This document shows, piece after piece, positions 40,756-49,328 of a DNA stretch of 64,000 nucleotides (within the stretch, counting starts at the first letter, position 1; each line of letters begins with the position of its first letter). Position numbers and translations under genes: made by a program. Location of the stretch: contig JBFLZW010000018.1 of NCBI GenBank assembly GCA_040755755.1, positions 62,001-126,000 on the forward strand, read 5' to 3'. The notes under the pieces were generated by a model, which saw only the letters and a list, made by a program, of their open reading frames with translations, had not been told where the DNA came from and did not search any database. This stretch comes from a bacterium. Lineage in GTDB: Bacteria > SZUA-182 > DTGQ01.

Positions 40756-41826
40756 GGGGTCAAATCTTTATTTTTGACAATTATGATCATTTTAAGGTAA
40801 TCTTTAAGCATGAGTAGACCTTTGCGTATCCAATATCCAGGTGCAATATATCACATCACAGACCGTGGAAATGAGCAGAAAAGTATTTTTGGGGATGATG
40901 AGGATCGCCTACGTTTTCTGAACATTCTTGCTCAATCGGTTAAGACCTATCAGGTCAGAGTCCACTGTTTTGTATTGATGTCGAATCATTTCCACCTGTT
41001 GGTTGAAACTCCCTTGGGAAATCTTGGAGATTTCATGCGTCACTTTACTATTACCTATACATCTTATTTCAATCGACAACATAATCGTTGCGGTCATCTG
41101 TATCAAGGTAGATATAAAAGTCTACTCATCGAAAAAGATGCCTATTTTTCAAGTGTATCCCGTTATATTCATCTGAATCCGGTCAGGGTCAATGATATCA
41201 GGAAAAAAACAATCGGAGAACAACTTGATGTTTTGTGGAATTACCAATGGAGCAGCCTTCCCGGATATCGAGATACCAAAGGCAGATATGAGTTCGTTGA
41301 GTATGGATATATACTTGAGGAATTTGGTGGTGATACTCTTGGGGGAAGAAGAGCGTATACAAAACAGATTGAGTCAGATGTGGCGGAGGGTTTATCGATA
41401 AAGGATAAAATCATTGGACAAAGCCTGCTTGGAGGAGATGGTTTTGTTTCCTGGGTCAGTGATAAGTTTTTGAAAGGAGTAAAAGACAGAGAGCGGCCAG
41501 CGGTAGGTAAGGTTTACCGATATGTCGCCAAGGATGAAATCCTCAAAGCTGCAGCGGAGGTGCTTGAGATGAGGCCAGAGGAATTGATAAAAACCTCTGG
41601 AATAACAAGATATATTAGCATGGATCTTTTGTATCGGTTTGGCGGATTGAATAACCGGGAAATAGGAGAGCTGTTTGGAGTCGACTACTCGACCGTGAGC
41701 CAGAGCAGAAAGCGATTGCGGCAGGGTATGAAACATGATGAGGAACTTCAGGGTCTCTTTCGAAAGATTGAACGACTATTGTCGCCTGGTTGCTATCGGA
41801 CGTTACAAGAATAAAGATTTGACCCC
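40756..41826 (+). mobile_element. REP-associated (IS200-like) transposase unit bounded by inverted repeats
   Basis: GGGGTCAAATCTTTATT (40756-40772) is repeated inverted at 41810-41826 (AATAAAGATTTGACCCC). The pair encloses a single transposase gene, and the right repeat overlaps its stop codon. The right-hand flank is a coding sequence lacking a start, so the unit seems to have inserted into or replaced part of a gene. Confidence 0.75.
40810..41814 (+). CDS. REP-associated tyrosine transposase with C-terminal DnaA-like HTH
   Basis: 334 aa. The Y1/HUH nuclease domain covers about residues 1-190: PGAIYHITDRGNE, the HUH pair H60 and H62 in MSNHFHLLVET, GHLYQGRYKSLL, and RYIHLNPVR with the likely catalytic Tyr119. 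The C-terminal part (~240-334, IGELFGVDYSTVSQSRKRLR) is a helix-turn-helix like DnaA domain IV, common in long RAYTs. These enzymes cut and join single-stranded DNA at REP-type hairpins. The enzyme could act on the hairpin repeats scattered in this window. AT-rich relative to its neighbours. Intact and probably functional. Confidence 0.88.
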   Translation: MSRPLRIQYPGAIYHITDRGNEQKSIFGDDEDRLRFLNILAQSVKTYQVRVHCFVLMSNHFHLLVETPLGNLGDFMRHFTITYTSYFNRQHNRCGHLYQGRYKSLLIEKDAYFSSVSRYIHLNPVRVNDIRKKTIGEQLDVLWNYQWSSLPGYRDTKGRYEFVEYGYILEEFGGDTLGGRRAYTKQIESDVAEGLSIKDKIIGQSLLGGDGFVSWVSDKFLKGVKDRERPAVGKVYRYVAKDEILKAAAEVLEMRPEELIKTSGITRYISMDLLYRFGGLNNREIGELFGVDYSTVSQSRKRLRQGMKHDEELQGLFRKIERLLSPGCYRTLQE

Positions 41827-41827
41827 C

Positions 41828-42095
41828 TTGCTCTTATTACCATAAAACAGAAAAAGGTAAAATTATTTATTTTGCTGTTCAGCTTGAGGTAGAGTTAGAA
41901 GGGAAATGGAAACCAGTAATTCGATATGATTGTAGTCATAACTTTGCTCATATAGATCGATACAATAATAAAGGCAAAAAAATAAAAGAGAATATTAATC
42001 TTCCATATGAAGATAGTTTAACCTTAGCGGATGAAGATATAAACATTAACTGGGAATTGTACAAAGAGAAGTTTTTAAGAGGAGAACATCCATGA
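41828..42095 (+). pseudogene. 5'-truncated gene coupled to the DUF5647 gene
   Basis: An open frame without start: YHKTEKGKIIYFAVQLEVEL then EGKWKPVIRYDCSHNFAHID and so on, ending FLRGEHP. Going left, the frame hits a TGA inside the transposase unit's terminal repeat, so the 5' end is missing. Its stop overlaps the next ATG (ATGA), so the intact gene formed an operon with the DUF5647 gene. It is a small hypothetical protein with a charged C-terminus. It is unlikely to be translated now. Confidence 0.6.
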
Positions 42096-42352
42096 ACATT
42101 TATGAAAGAAGAACCAGCGTTCTTGGAATTGAATTTGATCGATACATGAGAGAGCATCCGGAATTTTCTGAAAAGATTCCCAACAATGCCCACATAGTCC
42201 TGCTTTTGGAGGGAGATAAAGAATTCAATGAATGGAGTACTAATCTTGCAAAGAAACAAGCAGAAGAAGATCAAACAATGGTCTATATCACTATCAAAAA
42301 AATGGCACCAGCTCACTCACGGATAAAGGATTTAGAACTGGTAGCTGGATAA
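42092..42352 (+). CDS. DUF5647 family protein
   Basis: 86 aa. MNIYERRTSVLGIEFDRYMR, then HPEFSEKIPNNAHIVLLLEG and NEWSTNLAKKQAEE, is the pattern of a small family (DUF5647) found beside other short hypothetical genes and toxin-antitoxin-like loci. It overlaps the truncated upstream gene by 4 bp. AGAGGAG precedes the ATG. The function is unknown. Confidence 0.72.
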   Translation: MNIYERRTSVLGIEFDRYMREHPEFSEKIPNNAHIVLLLEGDKEFNEWSTNLAKKQAEEDQTMVYITIKKMAPAHSRIKDLELVAG

Positions 42353-42774
42353 ACCTTTCGAAAATTAACGCCTAACCAGGGCTGAGGTAAGCATAAATAT
42401 CGACACGAGAAAATGGGGTTTTTTGCCCAACGCCCCGAAAAGGTAAAACGAGGACTTTTCAATTAGCCTCAACTTATTGATTAAAAATAGATTCCTTGTT
42501 AAGGAGCAACCAACGGTTTGACTATTTCTCAATCTCAATTAGAAGAAATTCCATTTCTTCCAATCCTACCGCAAAATTAAACGATCGTTTTTACTATCAC
42601 TCCACAAAGATAAAAATGTCTGACAAATATCTAACTAGAATATATAATTAAATCGAAAATGATGTTTTATTCTAACTATTGCCTTTTAAGTCCCAATATA
42701 GCCCAAACCCACCATTCTTATGCAAGCACTTGACATCCACCACACTCCCCCTCCCCTCCTATTCCCTCCCTTTT
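42353..42774. other. AT-rich intergenic region, nothing recognised
   Basis: About 420 bp between the convergent DUF5647 gene and the efflux permease gene. A weak hairpin around 42415-42450 (GGGGTTTTTTGCCCAACGCCCC) could terminate transcription from the left. No reading frame with support. Confidence 0.35.
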
Positions 42775-43986
42775 CTACTCGTGCCTGAGCGCATCGATGG
42801 GGTTGAGTCTTGCGGCCTGGCGGGCAGGGAAGAAGCCGAACAGTATGCCTACGGCCCCTGAGAAGAGGAAGGCGATCAGGGTAATTCCGGGATCGAACAC
42901 GAAGGGTACATGGAGAAGATTGGTGCCTGCGGCGGCCATGGCAAATCCGAGCATTATTCCGGCAACCCCGCCGAGCAGCGAGAGAACCACCGCCTCTACC
43001 AGAAACTGCATGAGCACCTCCCTCTCCCGTGCGCCGATGGCCAGACGAATGCCGATTTCCCGCGTTCGCTCGGTGACGGATACCAGCATGATGTTCATGA
43101 TGCCGATCCCCCCGACCAGAAGGCTCACGGCGGCCACGGCGGCAAGCAGCGCGGTAAGCAGCCTGGTCGTGCCGGTCATGGTGCTCACCAGCTCCTGCAT
43201 GTCCCTGACATGGAAATTATCATCTTCCCCCTGCGGGATGCGCCGGCGCTCCCGCATCAGGCGCTCGATATCCAGCCGGGTCTTTTCCGTGGAGATGCCA
43301 TCCTTCACCGACAGAAAAATGGCACTGATCTCCTGGTTTCCGGCGATGCGGCGATGGAAAGTGCGAAGCGGCACCAGGACGACATCGTCCTGGTCCATTC
43401 CGAAACTGGACTGCCCCTTGGATTCGAGGACGCCAATGACTTTGCAGGAAAGCTTTTTCAGGCGGACCATGGCCCCCAGAGGGTCCTGGCTGCCGAAAAG
43501 CTCCTTGCACACGGTAGTTCCCAGAATGCAGACTGCCTTTCCCCCGGAAAGCTCGGTATCCGTGAATTTGCGACCGGCCTTGAGTGGCCAGTTTCGCACC
43601 TGCAAATAGGCGTTGTCGGTGCCGGTGATCGAGGTGGACCAGTTTTCATTGCCGAAAATAGCCTGGAGGTTTTGTGAGGCTGTCGGCGCTACGGCCACCA
43701 GACCGGAGATAGTATGAGCCACCGCCTCGACATCCTTGAGGTCGAACGGCGGAGCTGTTGACCGCGTGCCACCGGGGCCTCGAAAACCCTGGCCTGGCCT
43801 GACCTGAAGCATGTTGCTGCCGAGTTTGGCAATATCTGAAGTTACCTGAAGCGTTGCCCCTTTGCCCAGAGTCACCATGGTGATAACTGCGGCCACTCCG
43901 ATGACAATACCCAGAATGGTCAGTGACGAGCGCAGGACATTGCGCCGGATCTCCCGCAGGGCAAGAAAAATCGTGTCCCATACCAT
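42775..43986 (-). CDS. MacB-like ABC transporter permease
   Basis: 403 aa. The N-terminal helix LREIRRNVLRSSLTILGIVI with VAAVITMVTLGKGA is the MacB_PCD start. A large periplasmic domain (~45-280) contains VRPGQGFRGPGG and GVLESKGQSSFG. Then three C-terminal helices form the FtsX-like core (VSLLVGGIGIMNIMLVSVTE, REIGIRLAIGAR, LLGGVAGIMLGF) and end PARQAARLNPIDALRHE. The permease and ATPase are separate genes overlapping by one base. It works with the MacA-like adaptor and TolC-like channel in the same operon to export a substrate across the envelope. The substrate is unknown. Confidence 0.9.
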   Translation of the reverse strand: MVWDTIFLALREIRRNVLRSSLTILGIVIGVAAVITMVTLGKGATLQVTSDIAKLGSNMLQVRPGQGFRGPGGTRSTAPPFDLKDVEAVAHTISGLVAVAPTASQNLQAIFGNENWSTSITGTDNAYLQVRNWPLKAGRKFTDTELSGGKAVCILGTTVCKELFGSQDPLGAMVRLKKLSCKVIGVLESKGQSSFGMDQDDVVLVPLRTFHRRIAGNQEISAIFLSVKDGISTEKTRLDIERLMRERRRIPQGEDDNFHVRDMQELVSTMTGTTRLLTALLAAVAAVSLLVGGIGIMNIMLVSVTERTREIGIRLAIGAREREVLMQFLVEAVVLSLLGGVAGIMLGFAMAAAGTNLLHVPFVFDPGITLIAFLFSGAVGILFGFFPARQAARLNPIDALRHE

Positions 43987-44714
43987 TATCGGATACCTCC
44001 CCCGTTGTGCTTCTCGAATTCGATCAGGCCATCGCGAAAGTGAATGATGCGCTGCGCATAAGCCGCCATATCTGCTTCGTGGGTCACCATGACAATGGTG
44101 AGTCCGTGCTCCCGGTTGAGGGAGCGGAGCAGCTCCATGATTTCCCGGCTGCGGACCGTGTCCAGGTTGCCGGTAGGCTCATCAGCCAGCAGCACGGCAG
44201 GGCTGGTTACCATTGCCCGTGCTATGGCCACCCGCTGCTGCTGCCCGCCGGAAAGCTCGCCCGGCGTATGCTTTTCCCTCCCCGCCAGGCCCACTGCCTC
44301 AAGGGCCTTGCGGCTTCGCATATGCCGCTCCCTGGCTGGAACGCGGCGGTAGATCAGGGGCAGTTCTACATTCTCCAGGGCCGAGGTGCGGTTTAAGAGG
44401 TGAAATCCCTGAAACACGAATCCGAGATAATGTCGCCGCAAAAGGGCGCGCTGATCCCGGGAAAGTGCACCCACCTCGATGCCCCGGAAAAGATAGCTGC
44501 CGCTCGTGGGTACATCCAGGCATCCCAGGATGTTCATACAGGTTGATTTCCCCGATCCGCTCGGCCCCATGACAGCCACAAAATCGCCATTATAAATCTG
44601 CAGGTCTACACCGGCCAGGGCCTTCATGGCTGCATGGTCTTTGCCATAGACCTTGGTCACCCCCTGAAACTCGATAAGCGGCCGATCATGCGGTGACGAA
44701 GCGCTCCCTGTCAT
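43986..44714 (-). CDS. MacB-like ABC transporter ATP-binding protein
   Basis: 242 aa, the usual length of MacB/LolD-type ATPases. Walker [10 protein letters not shown] (residues 50-58), Q-loop in [20 protein letters not shown], signature [15 protein letters not shown], Walker [13 protein letters not shown] and H-loop [13 protein letters not shown]. It couples ATP hydrolysis to the permease encoded next. It overlaps the adaptor gene by 4 bp and the permease by 1 bp, so translation is tightly coupled. Confidence 0.93.
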   Translation of the reverse strand: MTGSASSPHDRPLIEFQGVTKVYGKDHAAMKALAGVDLQIYNGDFVAVMGPSGSGKSTCMNILGCLDVPTSGSYLFRGIEVGALSRDQRALLRRHYLGFVFQGFHLLNRTSALENVELPLIYRRVPARERHMRSRKALEAVGLAGREKHTPGELSGGQQQRVAIARAMVTSPAVLLADEPTGNLDTVRSREIMELLRSLNREHGLTIVMVTHEADMAAYAQRIIHFRDGLIEFEKHNGGGIR

Positions 44715-46051
44715 TGACCCGGCCTCACCATATCGACCAGCAAGGGAAGCCCCGGCTGGACATCGCCCGCCTTCACCTCGGTCATCTGGCCGTCGGTTAA
44801 GCCGATGGTCAGGGGTATGGCTGCCGGTTTCCCCTCACGAAGTATCCAGACCTTGCGCTGATGACTGTTAGCTGCTGCCTTCTTCTGCTGCCGCTGCATG
44901 GCCGAGGCAGGTCTTCTCCCCGGAGGGCGCGGCAGGAGCATGGTCACCAGGTTCCTGCTCTGTTGAGGTTTTTCGTCCTCCTCAGCTTCAGGATCAAACC
45001 GCAGGGCAGCGTTCGGCACCAGGAGCGCATTTTTAACCTCCCTGACGATAATATCGGCAGTGGCAGTCATGCCTGGCCGAAGCAGCAAGTCCTGGTTATT
45101 TACCTTCAATACAGTTTCGTAAGTCACGACTCCGTTGACTGTCTGGGCACCATAGCGCACTTCGGTAATATGTGCCGGAAACCTGCGGTCAGGGAAAGCA
45201 TCTACCGTGAAGGTGGCCTCCTGCCCTTCTGTCACCTGGCCCACATCAGCCTCATCCACATCCACATGAAGCTCCATCTGGGTCAGGTCCTCGGCCAGGA
45301 CAAAGAGCACCGGGGCCTGCAGAGAAGCGGCCACGGTCTGGCCCGGCTCGACACTCCGTTTCAGGACCAGGCCGTTGATGGGGGAGCGGATGACCGCTTT
45401 GGAAAGGTCTGTCTGATAGGCCTCAAGCTCCGCCCTGGCCTCGGCAACCAGGGCCCTGGCGCTGGCCTCATCAGCCTGACCGCGCTTTACGGCCGCCTCG
45501 GCCGCATCAAGATCATTCTGTGAGGGCACCTTGTGATTGCTCAATTGATAAAGCTGTTTGAGCCGGTCCAGCCTGCTGAGGGCTTCGGCCACCGTTGCCC
45601 TGGCCTGCAGGACTTTGGCCCGGGCCGATTCCAGGGCAGCCCTGGACTGGGTGACCCGCGCGTTCAGCTTTTCCGTATCGAGCCGCGCCAGAACCTGTCC
45701 GGCTGTTACCCGGTCATTGTAATCAGCCTCCACACTCTTGACGATGCCGGAAAGCTCACTTCCCACATCCACCTGGTTGGTGGGCTCAAGGGTGCCGGTG
45801 GCGGTCACGGTTACGGTCAGATCTCCCCGCTGTGCTTCCTGGGTCTTGTACTGCATCGAATTGGCCTTGTCAGCATCCCTGCGGAGGCTGACAATAATTA
45901 TGGAGGCCGCAATCAGGACGGCCAGGATGAGCAGTCCGGCCTTTCTTCGCCTCCTTCGGCCTAAAGATGCCTGGTCAAGGCCGAGGTTTTCTTCCATATC
46001 GGATTGCTGATCGGATGTTCGATCAGGTTTCTGACTCATCTTTGATTTCAT
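44711..46051 (-). CDS. MacA-like periplasmic adaptor (membrane fusion protein)
   Basis: 446 aa. An N-terminal membrane anchor (RRKAGLLILAVLIAASIIIV) follows a 35-residue cytoplasmic tail. The biotinyl-lipoyl halves are QVDVGSELSGIVKSVEADYN and SPINGLVLKRSVEPGQTVAA, with a long alpha-helical hairpin between (~105-220). The beta-barrel region contains MELHVDVDEADVGQVTEG and the end contains VLKVNNQDLLLRPGMTATAD. A basic low-complexity insertion (PRPPGRRPASAMQRQQKKAA) sits near the C-terminus. It bridges the inner-membrane ABC pump and the outer-membrane channel. Confidence 0.9.
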   Translation of the reverse strand: MKSKMSQKPDRTSDQQSDMEENLGLDQASLGRRRRRKAGLLILAVLIAASIIIVSLRRDADKANSMQYKTQEAQRGDLTVTVTATGTLEPTNQVDVGSELSGIVKSVEADYNDRVTAGQVLARLDTEKLNARVTQSRAALESARAKVLQARATVAEALSRLDRLKQLYQLSNHKVPSQNDLDAAEAAVKRGQADEASARALVAEARAELEAYQTDLSKAVIRSPINGLVLKRSVEPGQTVAASLQAPVLFVLAEDLTQMELHVDVDEADVGQVTEGQEATFTVDAFPDRRFPAHITEVRYGAQTVNGVVTYETVLKVNNQDLLLRPGMTATADIIVREVKNALLVPNAALRFDPEAEEDEKPQQSRNLVTMLLPRPPGRRPASAMQRQQKKAAANSHQRKVWILREGKPAAIPLTIGLTDGQMTEVKAGDVQPGLPLLVDMVRPGQ

Positions 46052-46071
46052 CGATCCTCTCCATAAAATGG

Positions 46072-47484
46072 TTACGAAAAAAGCGGTATCCAGCCGCCTC
46101 CGAGGGCCTTGTAGAGCCGTATCAGACTGGAGGTGACCTCGCTGTCGCTCGCTGCCAACTGGTTCTGGAGGGACAGCGTGGACCTTTGCGCATCCAGCAC
46201 CGCCTGAAAATCGATCAGTCCGGCGGAATACTGGCTTTCGGCCAGGGCTTCGGCCCGCTGGGCAGCCTGCGATGCCTCCTCCAGGTGCTGCCGGCGCACC
46301 TGCTCTTTGGCATAAGCGACCAGTGCATCCTCGACATCCTTCAAGGCTGTGAGGACCGCTCTTTCATACTCGATTACGGCCTGCTCCAAAAGTGCATCCT
46401 GCACCTCGACGTTTTGCCGGATGCGGCCTGCGTCAAACAGGGGCCAGGTAATATTCGAGCCGATTCTGAGAATCTGAGTGGCTGAGGTGAACAGGTCATT
46501 CAGCGTAAGAGACTCAAGGCCGATTGATCCGGTCAGGCCGAACGTGGGATATCGCTGCGCATTGGCCGCGGCGACCCTGGCAGTCTGCGCTGCCAGCCTG
46601 CGCTCTGCCTGCCGGACAGCGGGAATGCGCCGCAGGGCCTCAGCAGGCACTCCAACCGCGATCTCGACCGGTGCGACCGGGACAGGTGCCGTCTGGGAAA
46701 GCTCTTCATGGAGCGAGCCCGGTTTTTTACCCAGCAGCAGGGCAAGCCGGTTCATGGCCTGCTCAAGCCCTGCCTGAAGCGAAGGTATGGATGAGCGGGT
46801 CTCCTCCAGATTGGATTTGGCCCGCTCGACATCGAGGGAACCCGTCAGGCCGGCTTCAGAGCGCCAGAGCGTAAGATTATAGGTTTCCTCCTGCGCTTTG
46901 CGGCTCTTTTCAGCTATGGCCAGCCTGGTCTGATAGAGCCGGACCTCGACATAATTCAGGGCCACTTCAGCCGAAAGGCTCACCAGAACGTCCCGCATAT
47001 TTTCCCGGCTGGCCTCGATATCCGCTTGCGCCGCCTCGGTGGAGCGCTGCACCCTGCCAAAAAGATCCATCTCCCAGGCGGCGTCAAATCCCGCCTTGAA
47101 GAGCTTGCTCTCCCTGCCGTCGCTGCGGCTCAGGGAGGCGGAGCCGGTCGCATCCAGGGTCGGATAACGGTCGGACTCGCTGATGCCCCGGCGCGCCCGC
47201 GCCTCCCGCAGGCGGGCCCGACTGCTGCGAAGATCCAGATTGCCATTGACCGCGCGGCTGATCAGGCTTGTCAGCACCGGATCATTCAACCGGGACCACC
47301 AGGCAGCCAGGGTCTGGGCGTCCAGGGGGGATGCAGTCAAACCACCTGACAGCTCGGCGTTCCACGCTTTGGGCGCCGCCGGATCAGGCGGCACATAATC
47401 CGGCCCGACAACCACGCACCCCGCAAACAGCAGCGGCACAAGCAGCAGCAGCATGAGGATGTTTTCAATCCGCTGATTATTCAC
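46072..47484 (-). CDS. outer-membrane efflux lipoprotein (TolC/NodT family)
   Basis: 470 aa. The signal ends LVPLLFAGCVVVGPDYVPP, the standard lipobox and start of NodT/OprM proteins. Two repeats of the outer-membrane-efflux fold follow, with LRSSRARLREARARRGISES, SLSAEVALNYVEVRLYQTRL, and in the second half IPAVRQAERRLAAQTARVAA and QYSAGLIDFQAVLDAQRSTL. It forms the exit duct for the MacAB-like pump. The first codons overlap the Spy-like gene's end by 8 bp. Confidence 0.92.
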   Translation of the reverse strand: MNNQRIENILMLLLLVPLLFAGCVVVGPDYVPPDPAAPKAWNAELSGGLTASPLDAQTLAAWWSRLNDPVLTSLISRAVNGNLDLRSSRARLREARARRGISESDRYPTLDATGSASLSRSDGRESKLFKAGFDAAWEMDLFGRVQRSTEAAQADIEASRENMRDVLVSLSAEVALNYVEVRLYQTRLAIAEKSRKAQEETYNLTLWRSEAGLTGSLDVERAKSNLEETRSSIPSLQAGLEQAMNRLALLLGKKPGSLHEELSQTAPVPVAPVEIAVGVPAEALRRIPAVRQAERRLAAQTARVAAANAQRYPTFGLTGSIGLESLTLNDLFTSATQILRIGSNITWPLFDAGRIRQNVEVQDALLEQAVIEYERAVLTALKDVEDALVAYAKEQVRRQHLEEASQAAQRAEALAESQYSAGLIDFQAVLDAQRSTLSLQNQLAASDSEVTSSLIRLYKALGGGWIPLFS

Positions 47485-47944
47485 GATCCTTCCCTTTTCC
47501 TTCCGGGCCGGGATGATGCTTCCCGATGAGGTCCAGAAATTTTACCAGTTGTTGTGGAGTTAAAATTTTTCTTACTTCCAGGATTCCTTCCAGCCGGTTA
47601 TCCTCTTTCTGGCCAAGTAAAGCCTTTAATTCTGCATGAAGCTGGTTGATTTTCTCCATCTGGAGATCAGGTTTTTGCAGCTCCTGTTTCAGCTCTTCCT
47701 TCTTGGCCCGAATACGACCTTTCAGTTCCTCTTGTTGTTTTTCATGCCTGTTTCGATGGGCTTTCAGTTGGCTATCCTGTTCAGGAGTCAGATTAAGCTG
47801 CTGAAAGATTTCTACAATCTGGGCCTCTCTTGTCTCCGGATTCGGTTCATCCTGCCTACCCCGGGAACTGGCTGCATACGCGGGAGTCGCACCGAGACTC
47901 ATGATTACCAGAAGACAGATAAGTATCCTGCCCTGTAATTTCAT
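47477..47944 (-). CDS. Spy/CpxP-like periplasmic (LTxxQ) protein
   Basis: 155 aa with signal peptide (ICLLVIMSLGATPAYA). The mature part is a charged helical hairpin with two LTxxQ-type motifs: LTPEQDSQLKAHRN and LTPQQLVKFLDL. This is the Spy/CpxP/ZraP/CnrX-like fold, acting as periplasmic chaperone or as metal/envelope-stress sensor. Located between the sigma/anti-sigma pair and the efflux genes, it may sense the inducer and signal to the anti-sigma factor, as CnrX does in metal-resistance systems; that is inference. Confidence 0.8.
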   Translation of the reverse strand: MKLQGRILICLLVIMSLGATPAYAASSRGRQDEPNPETREAQIVEIFQQLNLTPEQDSQLKAHRNRHEKQQEELKGRIRAKKEELKQELQKPDLQMEKINQLHAELKALLGQKEDNRLEGILEVRKILTPQQLVKFLDLIGKHHPGPEGKGKDRE

Positions 47945-48149
47945 CGGATATTCCTCCTTTCCTCTGTATAGCGGTTTTCACCTGGCCAAACTACAAAAAT
48001 TAGCTCCAGAGGTTTTTCACTCTCCCATACTCCCACTCCTATGCTTTTCTCTGGGCTTACCTCTGTGCCTCTGTGTCTCTGTGGTATCCTTTGTCTTTGT
48101 CTTTTTGTTAGTTTATCTATCACCCCGGATGCAATAGACATATCCGGGG
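47945..48149. repeat. intergenic gap with a partial CTCTGTGCC-type repeat
   Basis: CCTCTGTGCCTCTGTGTCTC (about 48060-48079), then a TGTCTTTGTC stretch. It resembles one arm of the CAGAGGCACAGAGG element family, without a matching second arm. It separates the anti-sigma gene from the Spy-like gene by about 200 bp, so a second promoter here is possible. Confidence 0.4.
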
Positions 48150-48668
48150 TTACAGGAAATATTCTTCAATGGCTGTACCATATCCATCATTTTCTTCAAT
48201 CGAAGCGTGCTCCGGCTCCTCCATGACATCAGAAAGGTATTTGACCTGCCTGAGCGGCTGCACTCCGGCAAATCTTGCCCTGGCAGCTCTCTTATGGTTC
48301 AGGTGAAAGTCCGACAGGATAACCATCATGACCAGGGCCGATACCGCTACGATGAGCACGGCAAAAGCAGTTTTGGGCGTAGCGAAAATATACTGGAGCA
48401 GACTGTGTATTCTTGCCGGGAAGCTTTTCGCCCTGCTGCCTTCCTCGGTACCAATGCCCTCTTTGACCCGGTTCCATATTACCTCCGGCGGCTTGATTCT
48501 CCGGGCATATTCAAATGGCTCCCTGGCTGCATTGTGGATGCTCTGTTCGAATTGCCTGCATGCAGGGCAGACAGCCAGATGACCTTCAATTTCATTGGTC
48601 ATTATCTCGTTCGTTTCGCCGTCAAGATAATCTGTCAAGAGCAACTCCTGAATTTTTTTGCATTTCAT
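48150..48668 (-). CDS. anti-sigma factor with zinc-finger (zf-HC2-like) domain
   Basis: 172 aa. The N-terminal cytoplasmic domain has the HLAVCPAC zinc motif (HxxxCxxC) of anti-sigma factors that hold ECF sigma factors inactive (residues ~1-60). A single transmembrane helix (TAFAVLIVAVSALVMMVILS) is near residue 105-125, followed by a ~45-residue periplasmic tail. The gene start lies inside the end of the sigma gene (47-bp overlap), the usual arrangement for a cognate pair. Confidence 0.85.
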   Translation of the reverse strand: MKCKKIQELLLTDYLDGETNEIMTNEIEGHLAVCPACRQFEQSIHNAAREPFEYARRIKPPEVIWNRVKEGIGTEEGSRAKSFPARIHSLLQYIFATPKTAFAVLIVAVSALVMMVILSDFHLNHKRAARARFAGVQPLRQVKYLSDVMEEPEHASIEENDGYGTAIEEYFL

Positions 48669-49218
48669 TTTTTGTAGCCTCGCTTTTCCGGTAAGCTATA
48701 AGAGCCTCCCGTGCTCTTTTGAGCCTTGAGCGTACCGTGTTAATATTAATATTCAAAACCTCGGATATTTCTTTATAATTCAGTCCCTCGATCTCTCGCA
48801 GCACGATGCAGGCTCGCTGATCAGGATTGAGCACCCCCAGTAAATCGGTGATGAGTCTTTCGGTGTCATCCTGATCAATGGCTGTTTCTGCCAGGGGAGA
48901 GATGCACTGCTCAGCAAGGGAACTGTCATCGTCCCGCCGGTTCATCTCCTCGGTTATTCCTTTGCAGGCAGTTATGGCTGCATTCACCGTAATTCTGTAT
49001 ACCCACGTCTTAAAGGATGAGAGAAACCGGAAGTCTTTAAGATTCTTATATATTTTTATAAATACCTCCTGAGTGACATCTTCCGCATCGTCACGGTTGT
49101 TCGTTATCCGGAAAGCTATGGTATAGACAAATTCAGAAGCAGCCCGGTAAATCATCTCGAAAGCTTCTTCATCACCCAAAGATGCCTGTAGTAAAATATC
49201 CCTGGAAATGTCCTTCAC
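48622..49218 (-). CDS. ECF-family RNA polymerase sigma factor (RpoE-like)
   Basis: 198 aa, GTG start with GGAGGG upstream. Sigma region 2 at ~20-90 (FEMIYRAASEFVYTIAFRIT, DDAEDVTQEVFIKIYKNL, FKTWVYRITVNAAI) and region 4 at ~125-180 (LLGVLNPDQRACIVLREIEG, LNYKEISEVLNININTVRSR). It directs transcription of its own operon: a consensus ECF promoter lies 33 bp upstream. The operon continues with anti-sigma, Spy-like, TolC-like, MacA-like and MacB-like genes, so it is an envelope-stress or metal/toxin-inducible efflux system. Confidence 0.93.
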   Translation of the reverse strand: MKDISRDILLQASLGDEEAFEMIYRAASEFVYTIAFRITNNRDDAEDVTQEVFIKIYKNLKDFRFLSSFKTWVYRITVNAAITACKGITEEMNRRDDDSSLAEQCISPLAETAIDQDDTERLITDLLGVLNPDQRACIVLREIEGLNYKEISEVLNININTVRSRLKRAREALIAYRKSEATKNEMQKNSGVALDRLS

Positions 49219-49250
49219 TTGTCCCTCCAGTCAATGCGCCCTTACACCAC

Positions 49251-49279
49251 TTAGACAAGAGAATTTCGGAAAAAGTTCC
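49251..49279 (-). promoter_or_regulatory. ECF-sigma promoter of the efflux operon
   Basis: On the minus strand GGAACTT (49273-49279), exactly 16 nt spacer, then GTCTAA (49251-49256). This matches the RpoE-type consensus (GGAACTT-N16-GTCTAA). It lies 33 bp before the sigma factor start, indicating autoregulation. Confidence 0.88.
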
Positions 49280-49328
49280 CTCGATCGCGAATTGTAGCAC
49301 AATTCAAAGAAGAGAAGATATCAGGATG

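Noticed and set aside
43000-47400. Long plus-strand frames opposite the efflux operon
   Set aside because: Antisense shadows of high-GC coding DNA; the minus-strand genes have complete family motifs.
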